A DNA stretch of 64,000 nt, taken from contig NZ_RSAA01000015.1 in assembly GCF_003931915.1 (NCBI RefSeq), positions 1-64,000 on the forward strand, in the 5' to 3' direction. Under the pieces are notes generated by a model that made no database searches, had not been told where the DNA came from, and saw only the letters and a list, made by a program, of their open reading frames with translations. Positions within the stretch are counted from its first letter, which is position 1; each line of letters starts with the position of its first letter. Of the stretch, positions 37,103-46,580 are shown piece by piece. Source of the stretch: Saccharopolyspora rhizosphaerae (lineage in GTDB: Bacteria; Actinomycetota; Actinomycetes; Mycobacteriales; Pseudonocardiaceae). Both the position numbers and the translations under genes were made by a program.

Positions 37103-37723
37103 ATGAGCACCTCCCGAGCCGAGCGGACGCTGAACCCGAGGCGAGCCGAACTCCTGGACCGGCTGCGCGACCTGTTCCTGGCCGAGGGGTTCGCCCACTT
37201 CACCCTCGACGACCTGGCGGCCAGGCTGCACTGCTCGAAGTCGACGCTGTACACGCTCGCCGGGAGCAAGGAGCAGCTCGCGGTCCGCGTCGTCGCGCAC
37301 TACTTCAAGAACGCCACCGAGGACATCGAGCGCCGCACCGAGGCCGCCGCGGACGCGCGGGAGAAGGTGCGCGCCTACCTCGACGCCGCCGCTGAGGCGC
37401 TGGAGCCGGCGTCGCGGGAGTTCATCAACGACATGGGCGCCAACCTCGCGACCCGCGCCACCTACGAGGCCAACGCCCGCGCCGCCGCCGACCGGCTGCG
37501 CGGGTTCATCGCCGAGGGCGTGCAGCAGGGCGTGTTCCGCGAGGTCCACGCCGGGTTCGTCGGCGAGATGGTCGGCCGCACCATCGCCGGGATCCAGCGC
37601 GGCGAGATCGGCGAGCGCACCGGGTTGTCCGACGCCGCCGCGTTCGCGGCGCTGTCGCAGTTCCTGCTGGGCGGACTGGCCCAGGACGAGAAGTCCGATT
37701 CGGACGCAGTGGAGGAGAAGTGA
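37103..37723 (+). CDS. TetR-family regulator
   Basis: A 206-residue regulator. HTH at about residues 28-50 (FTLDDLAARLHCSKSTLYTL), then an all-helical ligand domain with a conserved EALEPASREFINDMG region. It lies divergent from the acyl-CoA dehydrogenase and overlaps the next gene by 4 bases, with an operator cluster in between. A fatty acyl-CoA or related ligand is likely by context only. Confidence 0.9.
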   Translation: MSTSRAERTLNPRRAELLDRLRDLFLAEGFAHFTLDDLAARLHCSKSTLYTLAGSKEQLAVRVVAHYFKNATEDIERRTEAAADAREKVRAYLDAAAEALEPASREFINDMGANLATRATYEANARAAADRLRGFIAEGVQQGVFREVHAGFVGEMVGRTIAGIQRGEIGERTGLSDAAAFAALSQFLLGGLAQDEKSDSDAVEEK

Positions 37724-38649
37724 TCGTCATCGGCGGTGAGGCCCTCGTCGACCTCGTGCCGGATCCGTCCACCCCGGACGGTGATCTAGGACCGCTGCAC
37801 CCGCTGCTGGGTGGCGGCCCCTACAACGTGGCCATCGCGCTGGGCCGGCTCGGCGCGCCCGCGGCGTTCTACGCGAAGCTGTCCACCGACCAGTTCGGCG
37901 ACCGCGTGCTGCAGCGGCTCGTGGAGTCCGAAGTGGACACCTCGCTGGTGCAGCGCGGCCCGGAGCCGACGACGCTGGCCGTCGTCGGGCTGGAGGCCGG
38001 CGGCTCGGCCCGCTACAGCTTCCACACCGAAGGCACGGCCGCGCGCTTCGTCACCGACCAGCCGCTGCCGGCGAACACGACCGCGCTGTGCCTGGGCACG
38101 CTGGGCATGGTGCTCGAACCCGGTGCCACCACCTACGAGAAGGTGCTCTTCCGCGAGGCCGAGCGGGGCGTGTTCGTCGCGCTGGACCCCAACATCAGGT
38201 CCGCGCTCATCGCCGACGCGGACGCTTACCGGGCGCGGTTCGAGTCCTGGCTGCCCTCGGTCGGGCTGCTCAAGGTCTCCGACGACGACGCCGGGTGGCT
38301 CGCACCGGGCCGCGACGTCCTCGACGCCGCCCGCGAGTGGCGGTCCCGCGGCCCGGCCGCAGTGGTCCTGACCAGGGGCGCCGACGGTCTCACCGCCGTC
38401 ACCGCCGACGGCGAGGTCACCGTGCCCGGTCGTGGGGTCGAGGTCGCCGACACCATCGGCGCCGGTGACACCGTGCAGGCGGCGCTGCTGGCGTGGTTGC
38501 ACCGCCACGACGCCCTGTCGGCGGAGGCGGTCCAGGCCCTCGACGCCGAGCAGTGGGAGCGCGCGCTGACCTTCGCCGCGTCCGCCGCGGCGGTCACCGT
38601 CTCGCGCCCCGGGGCCGATCCACCGTGGTCCGCGGAGCTCGACGGGTGA
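37720..38649 (+). CDS. PfkB-family sugar kinase (fructokinase-like)
   Basis: A 309-residue ribokinase-fold enzyme. N-terminal VIGGEALVDLVP and GGGPYNVAIALGRLG (PfkB signature 1) and C-terminal VADTIGAGDTVQAALLAWL (signature 2, with catalytic Asp in GAGD) are intact. It phosphorylates a sugar, fructose or a related ketose being the common substrate of this subgroup. Start GTG overlaps the TetR stop (GTGA), so the regulator and kinase are co-expressed, an odd pair beside an acyl-CoA dehydrogenase. Confidence 0.88.
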   Translation: MIVIGGEALVDLVPDPSTPDGDLGPLHPLLGGGPYNVAIALGRLGAPAAFYAKLSTDQFGDRVLQRLVESEVDTSLVQRGPEPTTLAVVGLEAGGSARYSFHTEGTAARFVTDQPLPANTTALCLGTLGMVLEPGATTYEKVLFREAERGVFVALDPNIRSALIADADAYRARFESWLPSVGLLKVSDDDAGWLAPGRDVLDAAREWRSRGPAAVVLTRGADGLTAVTADGEVTVPGRGVEVADTIGAGDTVQAALLAWLHRHDALSAEAVQALDAEQWERALTFAASAAAVTVSRPGADPPWSAELDG

Positions 38650-38672
38650 ACCGAATCCATCCGGGGGTGGTC

Positions 38673-38720
38673 GAACACGCCCCGTGAGCGCAGGCCCTTA
38701 CCTGCGGAAGGGGGCGTTCG
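38673..38720 (+). terminator. Terminator after PfkB kinase
   Basis: Nested stems: CGCCCC (38678-38683) with GGGGCG (38711-38716), and CGCAGG (38689-38694) with CCTGCG (38701-38706). A flanking CGAA/TTCG extends the stem. The next 310 bases to gltA hold no gene; a -10-like TAGCGT at 38881 and an A-tract at 38836 mark its promoter region. Confidence 0.6.
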
Positions 38721-39029
38721 AATTAGACCGATCGGATTTCACACGTGGTCACGAAGGTGGTGCCGGAGGGTGGCTGAGCGTCCACATCCGCGCGCCGGGT
38801 ACCCGCGGGTGTGATGTGATCGTGGTCCCACCTGCAAAAAAGACGAAACGCGATTGCTGCGCGGGGACCCTCTTGCGGTCTAGCGTGACTACTGACAGGA
38901 CCCCAACGGGGTGGTGCTGCGACGGTTCGGACACCCCGACCGGAGCGCGGGCGACACGGAGCCCTGCCGCTTGGCTGGGCAATCGCGGTCGTCACCACGC
39001 ACCCCTTGACGAGCGCGAGAGGTTCCCGA

Positions 39030-40334
<1,305 letters not shown>

Positions 40335-40388
40335 GCTGAATCGTTACCTGAATCCAGTCTGAGGCCACGGGCCCCAGACCCTCGCAAC

Positions 40389-40428
40389 GGCCCCGGAGAG
40401 CCCGGCCACCAGGCCGGCCCCCGGGGCC
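40389..40428 (+). terminator. Terminator after gltA
   Basis: GGCCCCGG pairs with CCGGGGCC, and inner CCCGGCC with GGCCGG around ACCA; followed by TTCTT. Confidence 0.85.
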
Positions 40429-40429
40429 T

Positions 40430-41172
40430 TCTTGCGCTCCGGCCCAGTCGGGACCACGCGCTCACACCTGCAGCCCCGGTTCGCGACCTACCTGACGAAG
40501 GCCGCGGCGACCACCCGAACCACCCCGGGAAACGGCATGCGCATCACCGCAACGAACCAGGCCACGTATTACCTGGATTTCCTGGTCTTGAGCTGGATCA
40601 CCGCGCCAAGCGGCGCACGGATCACCGGGGTTTCGGATTGCGCGGGCTGTCGTCGTGGTTGGCTCCGAACTGCCCCGTGAACGGTGCACGGATCACCGGG
40701 GTTCTCAGCGTCGTCGCGAAAGCTGTCACCGCGATTGGTGGTCGGATTGCCGCGCTACCGGTTCCACGGATTGTCGGGTCCTCGGTTCCGCACACGCTGT
40801 CAGGGGTGGATTCTCCACAGGACAACCCGCACCCGACGCGACACCACAGACGATCCGCACGACCCACCACCACTCCTCACCCACAACAGGAGTGGCAACC
40901 CCCTAACCCAAGAGGCGCGACATCGCGGAAATCGATGGCGGGTAGCCGGGTGTCGTTCGGTTCCCTGATCACCGCGGTGGTCGGGATCAGGTTTCTCCGC
41001 CCTTCTCCGCCGTGATGGCTGTTGCCTAGAGGGGGCTCACAAGGACGATCGGGCCACGGATCAGGGGGTGATCCGGGTTGCGTGCACCGCGAGGCCGCGC
41101 GGAGCCCGGGAGGACGCTCAGGTCCCGCTCCCCGCACCGCCACGCGGAGCGCACACGGGACAGCCCCAGAAC
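40430..41172. other. 740-base region without a supported gene
   Basis: Lower in GC than its surroundings. It contains the direct repeat GCACGGATCACCGGGGTT at 40615-40632 and 40686-40703 (71 bases apart), further GGATCACCG pieces near 40595 and 40968, and an inverted repeat GTGGA-TTC-TCCAC near 40806. Open frames across it have no ribosome sites or recognisable domains. A dispersed repeat copy occupies the right end. Confidence 0.55.
41066..41160 (-). repeat. Dispersed post-stop repeat, copy D
   Basis: On the minus strand, starting 13 bases after the glpD stop: GCTCCGCGTGGCGGTGC, then GACCTGAGCG and GGGCTCCGCGCGG. These blocks match copy B at 45052 (GCTCTGCGTGGCGGTGC, GAACCTGAGCGG, GGCTCCGTGCGC). 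Same orientation as the gene it follows. Confidence 0.5.
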
Positions 41173-42744
41173 TCAGGTTTCGATCCCTGCCAAGGCTCTG
41201 TCGACGAGGCTCTCGACCTCGGGGCGGGCGGCCTCGCGGTCGCCGGGGTTGAGACCGACGCGGGTCCGGCGGTCGAGGACGTCGTCGGCGTCGAGGGCGC
41301 CTTCGTGGCGCACCGCCCAGAGGACTTCGGCGGCGCTGAGGTGGAGGCCTTCGGCAACGGGTTCGGCCAGGTCCGGGTCGAGTTCGGTCAGCGCCGTGAC
41401 ACGAGCGGCCTCGGTGCCGTACTTGGCGACGAGGGGCGCGGGTGCCTCGATGTCGGTGAGGTGACGTCGCGGGGCCGCTCCGACCAGCGCGATCTCCGTC
41501 GTGCGCGACGGTCCCGCTGACAGACCGCGGCCGCGTACGGCGGCGTCCACGGCGTCGGCGGCCATCCTGCGGTAGGTCGTGAGCTTCCCCCCGACAACCG
41601 TGATGACGCCGTCGGAGGAGGTGAGCACCGCGTGGTGGCGGGAGAGGTCGGCCGAGCGCTTGCCGTCCTGCTGCAGCAGCGGCCGGAGGCCCGCGAACGA
41701 GCCGAGCACGTGCTCGCGGGTCAGCGGGACGCCCAGCACTTCGCGGATGCCGGCGAGCAGGAAGTCCACGTCGGACTCCGGCACCTCCGGCACCTGCGGG
41801 ATGGGTCCCGGTGTCGGCTCGTCGGTGAGCCCGAGGATCGCGCGGCCGTCGGGCAACGGGATGAGCAGGAGGAAGCGCCCCTGCTCGCCGGACATCGGCG
41901 CGACGACGGCGGTTCCCGCCACCCCGGCCGCGTCGGCGTCGACCACCAGGTGCGATCCGCGCGACGGGCTCAGCCGGACCTCCGGAACCAGCTCCCCGGC
42001 CCACACACCGGCGGCGTTGACCACCGACCGCGCGCGGATCCGCAGCGACTCACCGCTGCGCGCGTCCACCACGTCGGCGCCGCCGCCGTCGAGGGACCGG
42101 ACCGCGCAGCGGGTCAGCACGCGCGCGCCGAACCCGGCCGCGGTGCGGGCCAGCGCCACCACGAGCCGGGCGTCGTCGACCAGCTGCCCGTCGAAGCTGA
42201 GCAGGCCGCCGCGCAGGCCCGCCGGGCGCAGGCCGGGCACCAGGGCGAGTGCTTCGGCCGACGGGATCCGCTTCGGCGGTGGCAGGACGTCGGAGGGGGT
42301 CCTCGCCGCGCGCCGGAGCGCGTCACCGGCCCGCAGTCCTGCGTGCAGGACGAGTTCCTGCCGCCGGGACGTGCTCTCGTGCAGCGGGATGATCTGCGGC
42401 AGCGGGCGCACCAGGTGCGGGGCGGTGCGGGTCATGAGCACGTTGCGCTCGACGGCGCTCTCCCGCGCCAGGGCGACGTCGCCGTGCGCGAGGTAGCGCA
42501 GACCTCCGTGCACGAGCTTGCTGGACCAGCGGGACGTCCCCCACGCGAGGTCCTCGGCCTCGACGAGCGCGACCGACAGGCCCCGCGCGGCCGCGTCGAG
42601 GGCGACCCCGGTGCCGGTGACGCCACCGCCGACGACGAGGAGGTCGACTTCCTGCTCGGCGGCCGCGTGCAGGTCGGTCCGCAACCGGGCGGAGTTCAGC
42701 GAGGTGGCGCGCAGCGAACCGGCGGGAAGCGGTGTGGTGATCAT
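41173..42744 (-). CDS. glpD: Aerobic glycerol-3-phosphate dehydrogenase
   Basis: A 523-residue FAD enzyme oxidising glycerol 3-phosphate to dihydroxyacetone phosphate at the membrane. FAD-binding VVGGGVTGTGVALDAAARGL at about residues 37-56, then SSKLVHGGLRYL, PLPQIIPLH and GGKLTTYRRMAADAVD are GlpD signatures. The C-terminal helical domain carries the EVLWAVRHEGALDADDVLDR motif. The start overlaps the upstream TetR stop (ATGA). The pair and the divergent flavoprotein mirror Rv2249c-Rv2251 as I recall it. Confidence 0.94.
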   Translation of the reverse strand: MITTPLPAGSLRATSLNSARLRTDLHAAAEQEVDLLVVGGGVTGTGVALDAAARGLSVALVEAEDLAWGTSRWSSKLVHGGLRYLAHGDVALARESAVERNVLMTRTAPHLVRPLPQIIPLHESTSRRQELVLHAGLRAGDALRRAARTPSDVLPPPKRIPSAEALALVPGLRPAGLRGGLLSFDGQLVDDARLVVALARTAAGFGARVLTRCAVRSLDGGGADVVDARSGESLRIRARSVVNAAGVWAGELVPEVRLSPSRGSHLVVDADAAGVAGTAVVAPMSGEQGRFLLLIPLPDGRAILGLTDEPTPGPIPQVPEVPESDVDFLLAGIREVLGVPLTREHVLGSFAGLRPLLQQDGKRSADLSRHHAVLTSSDGVITVVGGKLTTYRRMAADAVDAAVRGRGLSAGPSRTTEIALVGAAPRRHLTDIEAPAPLVAKYGTEAARVTALTELDPDLAEPVAEGLHLSAAEVLWAVRHEGALDADDVLDRRTRVGLNPGDREAARPEVESLVDRALAGIET

Positions 42745-43391
42745 GAAGGGCTCCTTGGCTGGAGAGCGCCGTCGAGGAGGAGGGTCAGTTCGTCCGTCAG
42801 TGCGTCGAGGTCGAGGTCCTTCGCCGCCGGGACCGCCGAGATCACGAACGACTGGGTCAGCAGCAGCAACGAGCGGGCCTGCACCGCCACGTCGCCGGGA
42901 CGGATCGACCCGTCGGCGTGCCCGGCGGCCAGGTGCTCGCGGAGGAACCCGTCGGCCGCCACCTGGGTGCTGCCGAGCCGTTCCACCAGGTAGGGGAGCA
43001 GCAGTTCGGCGTCGGTCTCGAGGACTCGTTGCAGCAGGGGAGCCTCGTGCAGGAGCCGGATGCCGCGCACCATCCCGCTGACCAGCCGCTGCCGCGCGTC
43101 GCCGGTTCCCTCGGCTCGGCGCGCCTGCTGCAGGACTTCACCGAACTCGGCCGTGACGAGGGTGGTCACCATGCTGCCGACGTCGGGGAAGCGCCGGTAG
43201 AGCGTCATGCGGCTGACCCCGGCGGTGCGGGCGACCTCGGTGAGCGTGGTGCGTCGGACGCCGTTGACCAGCACGCACTCGCGTGCCGCGCGCAGCAGGT
43301 CGGCCTCGTCGACCCGGTTGGCCGCCTGGCGCCTCCCGGGGCTCGCGGGTCGAGCGGGTACCCGCTCGATGCTGTGACAATCCGACTCCAT
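42741..43391 (-). CDS. TetR-family regulator of the glpD / flavoprotein module
   Basis: A 216-residue protein with HTH RTTLTEVARTAGVSRMTLYR at about residues 47-66 and a helical ligand-binding domain. It is co-transcribed with glpD (4-base overlap) and divergent from the alkyl-DHAP-synthase-like gene. The ATG lies within an inverted repeat covering both start regions, so the mRNA is probably leaderless and the gene autoregulated. A lipid or glycerol-phosphate ligand is a guess. Confidence 0.9.
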   Translation of the reverse strand: MESDCHSIERVPARPASPGRRQAANRVDEADLLRAARECVLVNGVRRTTLTEVARTAGVSRMTLYRRFPDVGSMVTTLVTAEFGEVLQQARRAEGTGDARQRLVSGMVRGIRLLHEAPLLQRVLETDAELLLPYLVERLGSTQVAADGFLREHLAAGHADGSIRPGDVAVQARSLLLLTQSFVISAVPAAKDLDLDALTDELTLLLDGALQPRSPS

Positions 43392-43399
43392 GTGTCACA
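43373..43399. promoter_or_regulatory. Operator TGTGACA-N13-TGTCACA over divergent starts
   Basis: Perfect 7-base arms at 43373-43379 and 43393-43399. The site includes the TetR start codon and ends 8 bases before the flavoprotein GTG, so one bound dimer pair could shut both genes. Confidence 0.6.
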
Positions 43400-43407
43400 C
43401 TCTAGCC

Positions 43408-45045
43408 GTGACCGGCCAGATCGAACACACCCTCCGCGGAAGCTGGACCTCTTCGGGTGCCGCTGCCGCGCCCCTGTCCCCAGCCGCGCTGCGCTGGCTG
43501 CGGCACCGCATCGGGCTCGCCGAGACCACCACGCCGGCGGTGCCGTCGTCCCTGCTCGAAGTGCCCGAGAGCGCCCTCGGTGAAACCCCGCGCACCGAGC
43601 TGGAGGCCCTGCTGGGTGAGCGGCACGTGCTCGTCGACGCCGCCGCACGCCTGGGCCGCGCGGGCGGCATGTCCTACAGCGACCTGATGCGACGCCGCGA
43701 GGGCGCCGACCTCGCCGTGCCCGACGCCGTGCTGCTGCCCTCGGAGCCGGAGCTGGTGCAGGGCGTGCTGGAGATCTGCGCCCGGCACGACATCGCGGTC
43801 GTCCCGTTCGGCGGGGGGACCTCGGTGGTGGGCGGGGTGGACGCGCTGCGCGGCGGCAAGCGCGCGGTGGTCGCCCTCGACCTGGTGCGCCTCGACCGGC
43901 TGGTCTCGCTCGACCCCGACTCGCGGATCGCCGTGCTGCAGGCCGGGATGCGCGCCACCGAAGCCGAATCACTGCTGGCCGCGCACGGGTTCACCCTCGG
44001 GCACTTCCCGCAGTCCTTCGAGCGGGCCACCATCGGCGGCTTCGCCGCGACCCGCTCAGCGGGCCAGTCCTCCTCCGGCTACGGGCGCTTCGAGGACATG
44101 GTCGAAGGCGTCCGGCTTGCGACACCGGCCGGTGAGTGGAAGCTCGGCGTCGCACCGGCCTCGGCGGCCGGCCCCGACCTGCGGCAGCTGGCGATCGGCA
44201 GCGAAGGGGCCCTCGGTGTCATCACCGAGGTCGCCGTGCGGGTCCGGTCCGTGCCTCGGCGCACCCGCTACGAGGCGCTGGTCGTCGACGGGTGGCAGGC
44301 CGGTAGCGACGCGGTGCGCGCGCTCGCGCAGGACCGGGTGCTCGCCGACGTGACCCGGTTGTCCGACCCGGACGAGACCGAGGTCCAGTTCGCGCTTTCC
44401 GGCCAGCTCAAGGCTCGCGCGCTCGGGAACTTCCTGCGCGCCAAGGGCGTTCGCAACCCGTGCCTGCTGGTGCTCGGCTGGGACGCGAGCACCCGCACCG
44501 AGCTGAAGCAGCGGCGCGCGGCGGCCCTGCACGCGCTGCGCGACGTGCGGACCGTGCGGCTGGGCCGAGCCGTCGGGGAGTCCTGGCGGGCGCACCGCTT
44601 CTCCGGACCCCGCCAGCGCGACGCCCTGCTCGACCGGGGCGTCTGCGTGGAAACCCTGGAGACCGCGACGAGCTGGAGCTCCCTCAGCGAGCTGCGTTCA
44701 GCCGTGCGCACGGCGCTGGTGCGCAACCTGCAGGCGGGCAGCCGGCCGCCGATCGTGATGTGCCACATCTCGCACGCCTACGAGACCGGAGCTTCGCTGT
44801 ACTTCACCGTGCTGGCGCCGCGGAACTCCGAGCAGCCCTTCGCCCAGTGGCAGCGGGCGAAGGAAGCGGCGTGCGACGCGATCGCCGGTCGCGGCACCAT
44901 CAGCCACCACCACGCGGTCGGCGTCGACCACCGCCCGTGGCTGAGCGCGGAGATCGGCGAGATCGGCACGTCGGTCCTGGCGGCCGCGAAGAGGGCGGTG
45001 GATCCCACAGGGATCCTCAACCCAGGCAAGCTCGTCCGCTTGTGA
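43408..45045 (+). CDS. FAD-linked oxidase, alkyldihydroxyacetonephosphate-synthase-like
   Basis: A 545-residue VAO/PCMH flavoprotein. FAD-binding VVPFGGGTSVVGGVDALRGG (about residues 129-148), HFPQSFERATIGGFAATRSA and LAIGSEGALGVITEV are typical. The C-terminal ISHHHAVGVDHRPWL includes the HHH motif of alkyl-DHAP synthase, which exchanges an acyl for an alkyl chain to form ether lipids. Whether bacterial homologues do this is not established. Divergent TetR-glpD supplies or consumes dihydroxyacetone phosphate, which supports a linked role. The GTG at 43408 is preferred to an upstream ATG inside the operator. Confidence 0.85.
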   Translation: MTGQIEHTLRGSWTSSGAAAAPLSPAALRWLRHRIGLAETTTPAVPSSLLEVPESALGETPRTELEALLGERHVLVDAAARLGRAGGMSYSDLMRRREGADLAVPDAVLLPSEPELVQGVLEICARHDIAVVPFGGGTSVVGGVDALRGGKRAVVALDLVRLDRLVSLDPDSRIAVLQAGMRATEAESLLAAHGFTLGHFPQSFERATIGGFAATRSAGQSSSGYGRFEDMVEGVRLATPAGEWKLGVAPASAAGPDLRQLAIGSEGALGVITEVAVRVRSVPRRTRYEALVVDGWQAGSDAVRALAQDRVLADVTRLSDPDETEVQFALSGQLKARALGNFLRAKGVRNPCLLVLGWDASTRTELKQRRAAALHALRDVRTVRLGRAVGESWRAHRFSGPRQRDALLDRGVCVETLETATSWSSLSELRSAVRTALVRNLQAGSRPPIVMCHISHAYETGASLYFTVLAPRNSEQPFAQWQRAKEAACDAIAGRGTISHHHAVGVDHRPWLSAEIGEIGTSVLAAAKRAVDPTGILNPGKLVRL

Positions 45046-45051
45046 TCGGTT

Positions 45052-45173
45052 GTTCAGTCCTCGCTCTGCGTGGCGGTGCCGGTAGCAGAACCTGAGCGGC
45101 TCCGTGGCTCCGTGCGCCGCTCCTGGAGTTCGTCTACGCGGCGTCCCGGCGTACTCGCCACGAAGCCGCTCAG
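45052..45173 (+). repeat. Dispersed post-stop repeat, copy B (most complete)
   Basis: Begins 7 bases after the flavoprotein stop. Terminal inner arms CTGAGCGGCT (45092-45101) and AGCCGCTCAG (45164-45173) are perfect inverted repeats; an inner GAGCGGC/GCCGCTC stem also forms. Shared blocks with copies A, C and D are listed there. Confidence 0.65.
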
Positions 45174-45176
45174 AAC

Positions 45177-45415
45177 CTGCGGCGGTGGCGGTGGTGTTCC
45201 GGACTTGACGAAGCGGCTGCCGTCGCGGCTGTCTCGGGCCCTCGGCGGTGGTGGTCCGGGCGTGAAGACGGCGGTGGTCTGCACACCTGCGGCGGTGGCA
45301 TGTGTTCCGGACTTGACGAAGTGGGTTCGTCGGGGGTCGCGTCGGGCCTGTGGTGGTAGCGGTGAGTTCCGCGCCTGAAGGCGCGGCTCTCGCCGTTCAC
45401 GTCGCTCTTGAACAG
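45177..45415 (+). repeat. Four degenerate tandem units, about 45-63 bases each
   Basis: Units start near 45178, 45241, 45286 and 45349. Two are nearly identical in part (CCTGCGGCGGTGGC followed by TGTTCCGGACTTGACGAAG); the others keep GGTGG...GTCCGGGCGTGAAG and GGTGGTAGCGG...GTTCCGCGCCTGAAG. No gene is supported in 45046-45432. Confidence 0.6.
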
Positions 45416-45432
45416 GGGCTCTCGTGGCGTTT

Positions 45433-46170
45433 TCAGCAGCGGCTGGCTGAGATCGTTGTGTAGCGGTAACCGAGGTGGTGGTACATGCGCAGCGCTGGTT
45501 CGTTGTCGGCGTCCGCGATGAGGGCGACGTCGTCGAGTGCGGCGAGTTCCGCGGTCAGGAACGTGCAGACGCGTGTGGACAGGCCTCGGCCGCGGTGGTC
45601 GGGGTGGGTGGCGACGCCAGAGATGTAGCGCAGGCCTGGCGCGGGCCAGGAGTCCCCGGCCACCGACACCGGTGCCCCCGACTCGTCGCGGATCCCCGCC
45701 CACCGCACGGCTCCCGGGTCGTCCGGGAACAGGTAGGAGCCGGGATTGGCCTCGCGCAGCAGCGCGTCGATCACCGGGCGGTCGGCGTCGGTCAGCCACT
45801 CGACCCCGGAGTCGGGCTGCTGCGGCGGTTCCGCGTCGAGGTGCAGCCAGCCGAAGGTGGCCAGCACCTCGTGGCCCAACCGCTCGGCGACCCGCGCGGC
45901 CAGCGGAGCGCGAGTGAGCAACCGGACCTTCTGCCCGGGCACCAACGGGACGACCTCCGTCAGCAGCGCGACGACGTCGTCCTCCTCGCCGGTGTGGACG
46001 AGCCGGTCGGCGCGGTTGAGCCGAGGGGCGAACACCGCCACCGCGCTGCGGCGCCGCCACGCGCTCCCGCGCTCGTGCGGGGAGCCCGGCTCCCACGCCT
46101 GCGCAGCCCACCGCACCATCAGATCCCTCGACGCAGCGGCCACCTCCGCCGCGGACCTCAGCTCCTCCAC
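45433..46170 (-). CDS. GNAT-family N-acetyltransferase
   Basis: A 245-residue protein. The C-terminal GNAT domain (about residues 110-245) contains the acetyl-CoA motif A LRYISGVATHPDHRGRGLST and motif B ADADNEPALRMYHHLGYRY. The N-terminal half (VEELRSAAEVAAASRDLMV) is an unrecognised GNAT-like or lid region. It should acetylate an amine of a small molecule or protein. Start GTG 46170 is uncertain (no clear ribosome site). It is the last gene of the operon containing the FtsK-like ATPase, 29 bases after its neighbour. Confidence 0.8.
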   Translation of the reverse strand: MEELRSAAEVAAASRDLMVRWAAQAWEPGSPHERGSAWRRRSAVAVFAPRLNRADRLVHTGEEDDVVALLTEVVPLVPGQKVRLLTRAPLAARVAERLGHEVLATFGWLHLDAEPPQQPDSGVEWLTDADRPVIDALLREANPGSYLFPDDPGAVRWAGIRDESGAPVSVAGDSWPAPGLRYISGVATHPDHRGRGLSTRVCTFLTAELAALDDVALIADADNEPALRMYHHLGYRYTTISASRC

Positions 46171-46199
46171 GGGGGCAGCGTCATCACGCCGCCGGTCGG

Positions 46200-46580
46200 C
46201 TACTTGCGGCGCCGGGGGAGGAAGTCCGTGGGCAAGCGCGGCTTGGTGACGGCGTCGCGGAGGGCCTCGAAGGCTTCGTGGACGGCCACGCGCGACTCCG
46301 ACGGCGTGGCGTCGGGCGCGCTGCGGTCGGGAGCGGGGACCCCGGAGGAGCGCAGCCAGCGCTCGTCCCACACGACCTGCATCGCCGCGGTCCAGCGTTG
46401 CTTGACCTCGGCGACCAGCTCGTCGCGGACCTGCGCGGACTCCTCCTTGCGCTGCTCACCGGCCGCGACCTGCTCGCCGAGCCGCTCGGCGGTCTCCCGC
46501 TCGTGCTTGCGCACCTGCTTGCCCGCCGCTGTGGCCAGCGCCGTCAGCTCGCGGTAGCGCTCCGCCGCGGTCTCAGTCAC
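46200..46580 (-). CDS. Coiled-coil protein of the FtsK-like operon
   Basis: A 126-residue, highly charged, helical protein. Residues 1-60 read as coiled coil (RKHERETAERLGEQVAAGEQ, RKEESAQVRDELVAEVKQ), followed by WDERWLRSSGVPAPD and a helical C-terminus ending DFLPRRRK. No homologue recognised. The GTG start overlaps the end of the ATPase gene by 8 bases, so the two are translationally coupled and probably interact. Confidence 0.75.
   Translation of the reverse strand: MTETAAERYRELTALATAAGKQVRKHERETAERLGEQVAAGEQRKEESAQVRDELVAEVKQRWTAAMQVVWDERWLRSSGVPAPDRSAPDATPSESRVAVHEAFEALRDAVTKPRLPTDFLPRRRK

Noticed and set aside
40638-41015. A 125-codon open frame after gltA
   Set aside because: No ribosome site, Pro/Arg/His-rich low-complexity ending and overlap with direct repeats; no protein family recognised.
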